From positions 1 through 7,157 of the forward strand of contig CAZOLN010000131.1 in NCBI GenBank assembly GCA_964580565.1: a DNA stretch of 7,157 nucleotides. Direction: 5' to 3'. Position 1 is the first letter of the stretch. Every line of letters starts with the position of its first letter. This document shows, piece by piece, positions 6,302-7,157 of this stretch. A program made the position numbers and the translations under genes. This DNA comes from DUEL01 sp964580565 (GTDB taxonomy: Bacteria > Chloroflexota > Anaerolineae > B4-G1 > DUEL01). The notes beneath the pieces are model-generated. The model did not search any database. It was not told the DNA's origin and worked only from the letters and a program-made list of their open reading frames with translations.

Positions 6302-6622
6302 ATGGCGAAATGGATCGAGAAGAGCCTGCTACTGGGCCTGGGTGTGCTGACGCTGACCCGCGACAGGGTCGTTCGGTTCGTGGACAAACTGGTCGAGGAA
6401 GGGGAGGTCAGGCCGGAAGAGGCCCCTGGTGTCATCGACCGGCTGGTGGCGCGGGGCGAGGAGGAGCGGGAGGAACTGCGCAAACTGGTGCGCCAGGAAC
6501 TCGACCGTGTGACCCCCGTCTCCCGCCAGGACATCGAGGAACTGAACCGCAAGATCGACGAACTGGCCGCCCGGGTCGAGGAGCTGGCGGGCCGGAAAGG
6601 GACGAAGAAGCAGGCGGAGTGA
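6302..6622 (+). CDS. Phasin-like coiled-coil protein
   Basis: This 106-aa protein has a short hydrophobic N-terminal helix (KSLLLGLGVLTLTRDRV, 7-23). A highly charged helical body follows, with heptad-like spacing: VVRFVDKLVEEGEV at 23-36, VIDRLVARGEEEREELRKLV at 44-63, and a C-terminal coiled coil at about 74-97. This pattern matches the short 'polyhydroxyalkanoate synthesis regulator phasin' family (PhaF/PhaI-like), whose larger members coat storage granules; small versions occur in bacteria with no known granules. The ATG at 6302 has AGGAGG at 6289-6294 with 7-nt spacing. An in-frame GTG at 6296 overlaps that site and is less likely. No PHA synthase is in the window, so a granule role is not supported here; membrane association or a structural adaptor is equally possible. 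Confidence 0.75.
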   Translation: MAKWIEKSLLLGLGVLTLTRDRVVRFVDKLVEEGEVRPEEAPGVIDRLVARGEEEREELRKLVRQELDRVTPVSRQDIEELNRKIDELAARVEELAGRKGTKKQAE

Positions 6623-6644
6623 GCACATCGTCACAGGGAAAGGG

Positions 6645-6688
6645 CGGGGGGGCGTCTCCGCGTTGAGCACTGCGTGGACGCTCCCCCG
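6645..6688 (+). other. Strong GC hairpin between phasin-like and DUF1232-like genes
   Basis: CGGGGGGGCGTC (6645-6656) pairs with GACGCTCCCCCG (6677-6688) over 12 positions, including one G-U pair, around a 20-nt loop. There is no T run after it, so it does not meet the usual intrinsic terminator pattern. It may block 3' exonucleases, set the relative levels of the flanking genes, or act as a U-tract-independent terminator. The pairing is seen directly; the function is inferred. Confidence 0.5.
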
Positions 6689-6702
6689 GCTCTGCGGGAT
6701 CA

Positions 6703-6720
6703 GGCAAGGGACACCCTGCC
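6703..6720 (+). other. Small hairpin upstream of DUF1232-like gene
   Basis: GGC (6703-6705) and AGGG (6707-6710) pair with CCCT (6714-6717) and GCC (6718-6720), leaving one bulged A and a 3-nt loop ACA. It lies 28 nt before the ATG at 6749. Together with the preceding hairpin it makes this 126-nt gap highly structured. The role is unknown. Confidence 0.3.
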
Positions 6721-6748
6721 CCACGATATGCCCGGCAGGAGAGATTCG

Positions 6749-6985
6749 ATGACCGAACAGAATCGAACCGCACAGCATCCCCTGTGGGCCCGCGTCCTGG
6801 CCGGCCTCCTCCTCGCCCTGTGTCTCCTCTACATCGGCAACCCCTCGGGCGGGGTGGCGGAGATCTTGCTGGACAACATGCCGGTGGTCGGAAACCTGGA
6901 CGAGGGGGTGGCCGCCTATCTGGCCCTGATGGCCCTGCGCTATCTGGGGGTCAGGGTCCCCGGCCTCAGCGGCCGCAGGGAGTAG
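6749..6985 (+). CDS. Small DUF1232/YkvA-like membrane protein
   Basis: This 78-aa protein has a polar N-terminus, one clear membrane helix (about 12-30, LWARVLAGLLLALCLLYI) and the segment NPSGGVAEILLDNMPVVGNL at 31-50. A second hydrophobic stretch, AAYLALMALRYLGV, lies at 54-67. The order Tyr, Asn-Pro, Asp, Pro-Val-x-Gly-x-Leu-Asp resembles DUF1232 (YkvA), whose core reads roughly P-x-D-x-IPD-x-x-PVxGxLDD. The first Asp of that core is not conserved here (Ser-Gly-Gly instead). The function of the family is unknown. The ATG at 6749 is chosen because AGGAGAG (6737-6743) precedes it by 5 nt; the longer frame from a GTG at 6674 starts inside the hairpin and lacks a ribosome site. It is followed after 16 nt by another gene, so the two are likely co-transcribed. 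Confidence 0.7.
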   Translation: MTEQNRTAQHPLWARVLAGLLLALCLLYIGNPSGGVAEILLDNMPVVGNLDEGVAAYLALMALRYLGVRVPGLSGRRE

Positions 6986-7001
6986 AGGAGGCGATGGGAA
7001 G

Positions 7002-7157
7002 ATGAGTTTGAAGACCAGCCTGGTGCGGCAGTTCATCCGCCGCCTGAGCCCCCAGGATATGCTCGACCTGGCCGGGGAGGCGGTGCGGGAATGGATGGCC
7101 CGGATGCCGACCTGCGACGTCGCATGGGGGCGGCCTCCCGCCGTCTGGCCGAGAGGC
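7002..7157 (+). CDS. Unidentified protein, 3' end missing
   Basis: This is the start of a gene cut by the window end, with 52 codons visible. It begins MSLKTSLVRQFIRRLSPQDM, an amphipathic, basic helical start that matches no family I can name. The ATG at 7002 follows AGGAGG (6986-6991) by 10 nt, directly after the DUF1232-like stop. An ATG at 6994 opens a 3-codon frame that stops at 7003-7005 and overlaps this start. The first 35 residues look like a soluble helical protein. After about 7100 the frame becomes rich in Trp, Pro and Cys, while the frame starting at 7091 reads as a charged helix (DADLRRRMGAASRRLAER). A frameshift near 7095-7105, real or from sequencing, is therefore possible. 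Start fairly sure, product unknown. Confidence 0.5.
   Translation, partial: MSLKTSLVRQFIRRLSPQDMLDLAGEAVREWMARMPTCDVAWGRPPAVWPRG

Noticed and set aside
6228..6350. 40-codon ORF from GTG after the orphan Shine-Dalgarno
   Set aside because: Its start is only 1 nt from the ribosome site, it overlaps the phasin-like gene, and its composition is atypical.

Overview
The window is a G+C-rich bacterial segment (about two thirds G+C by eye) with every recognisable gene on the + strand. Strong Shine-Dalgarno sites, short gaps and start/stop overlaps indicate operon-style expression. The gene types (a winged-helix regulator beside a DegV protein, a short GT2 enzyme, a radical SAM enzyme, a divergent NAD synthase, a phasin-like coiled-coil protein and a small DUF1232-like membrane protein) would fit a Chloroflexota-type, possibly thermophilic, bacterium. 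That placement is a guess from gene content and composition; there is no rRNA or marker gene to confirm it.

Region 1 (1-902): a short non-coding upstream stretch carries a near-perfect sigma70-type promoter (TTGACA, 16 bp, TGG-TATAAT). It drives a 234-aa winged-helix regulator. A very T-rich 55-nt leader follows and leads into the next gene.

Region 2 (903-6191): five genes lie head to tail: a DegV/FakB fatty-acid-binding protein, a GT-A-fold family 2 glycosyltransferase, a radical SAM enzyme with a twitch/SPASM-like C-terminus, a divergent NadE-type PP-loop amidating enzyme, and a 12-helix MFS exporter. Gaps are 3 and 30 nt, followed by overlaps of 20 and 4 nt, so the last three genes are probably translationally coupled. 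This is the most interesting part of the window. Radical SAM chemistry, ATP-dependent amidation or nucleotide chemistry, and an exporter in coupled frames, with a glycosyltransferase and a lipid-binding protein just upstream, could be an uncharacterised small-molecule or lipid-modification cassette. It could also be a chance housekeeping cluster, and the sequence alone cannot decide.

Region 3 (6192-7157): after a 110-nt structured leader comes a 106-aa phasin-like coiled-coil protein. A 126-nt gap holding a strong GC hairpin follows, then a 78-aa DUF1232/YkvA-like membrane protein, then the first 52 codons of an unidentified protein that runs off the end. No terminator with a convincing hairpin and U-tract was found anywhere, so transcription may continue through the whole window. 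No tRNA, rRNA, CRISPR array, insertion sequence or minus-strand gene is supported.
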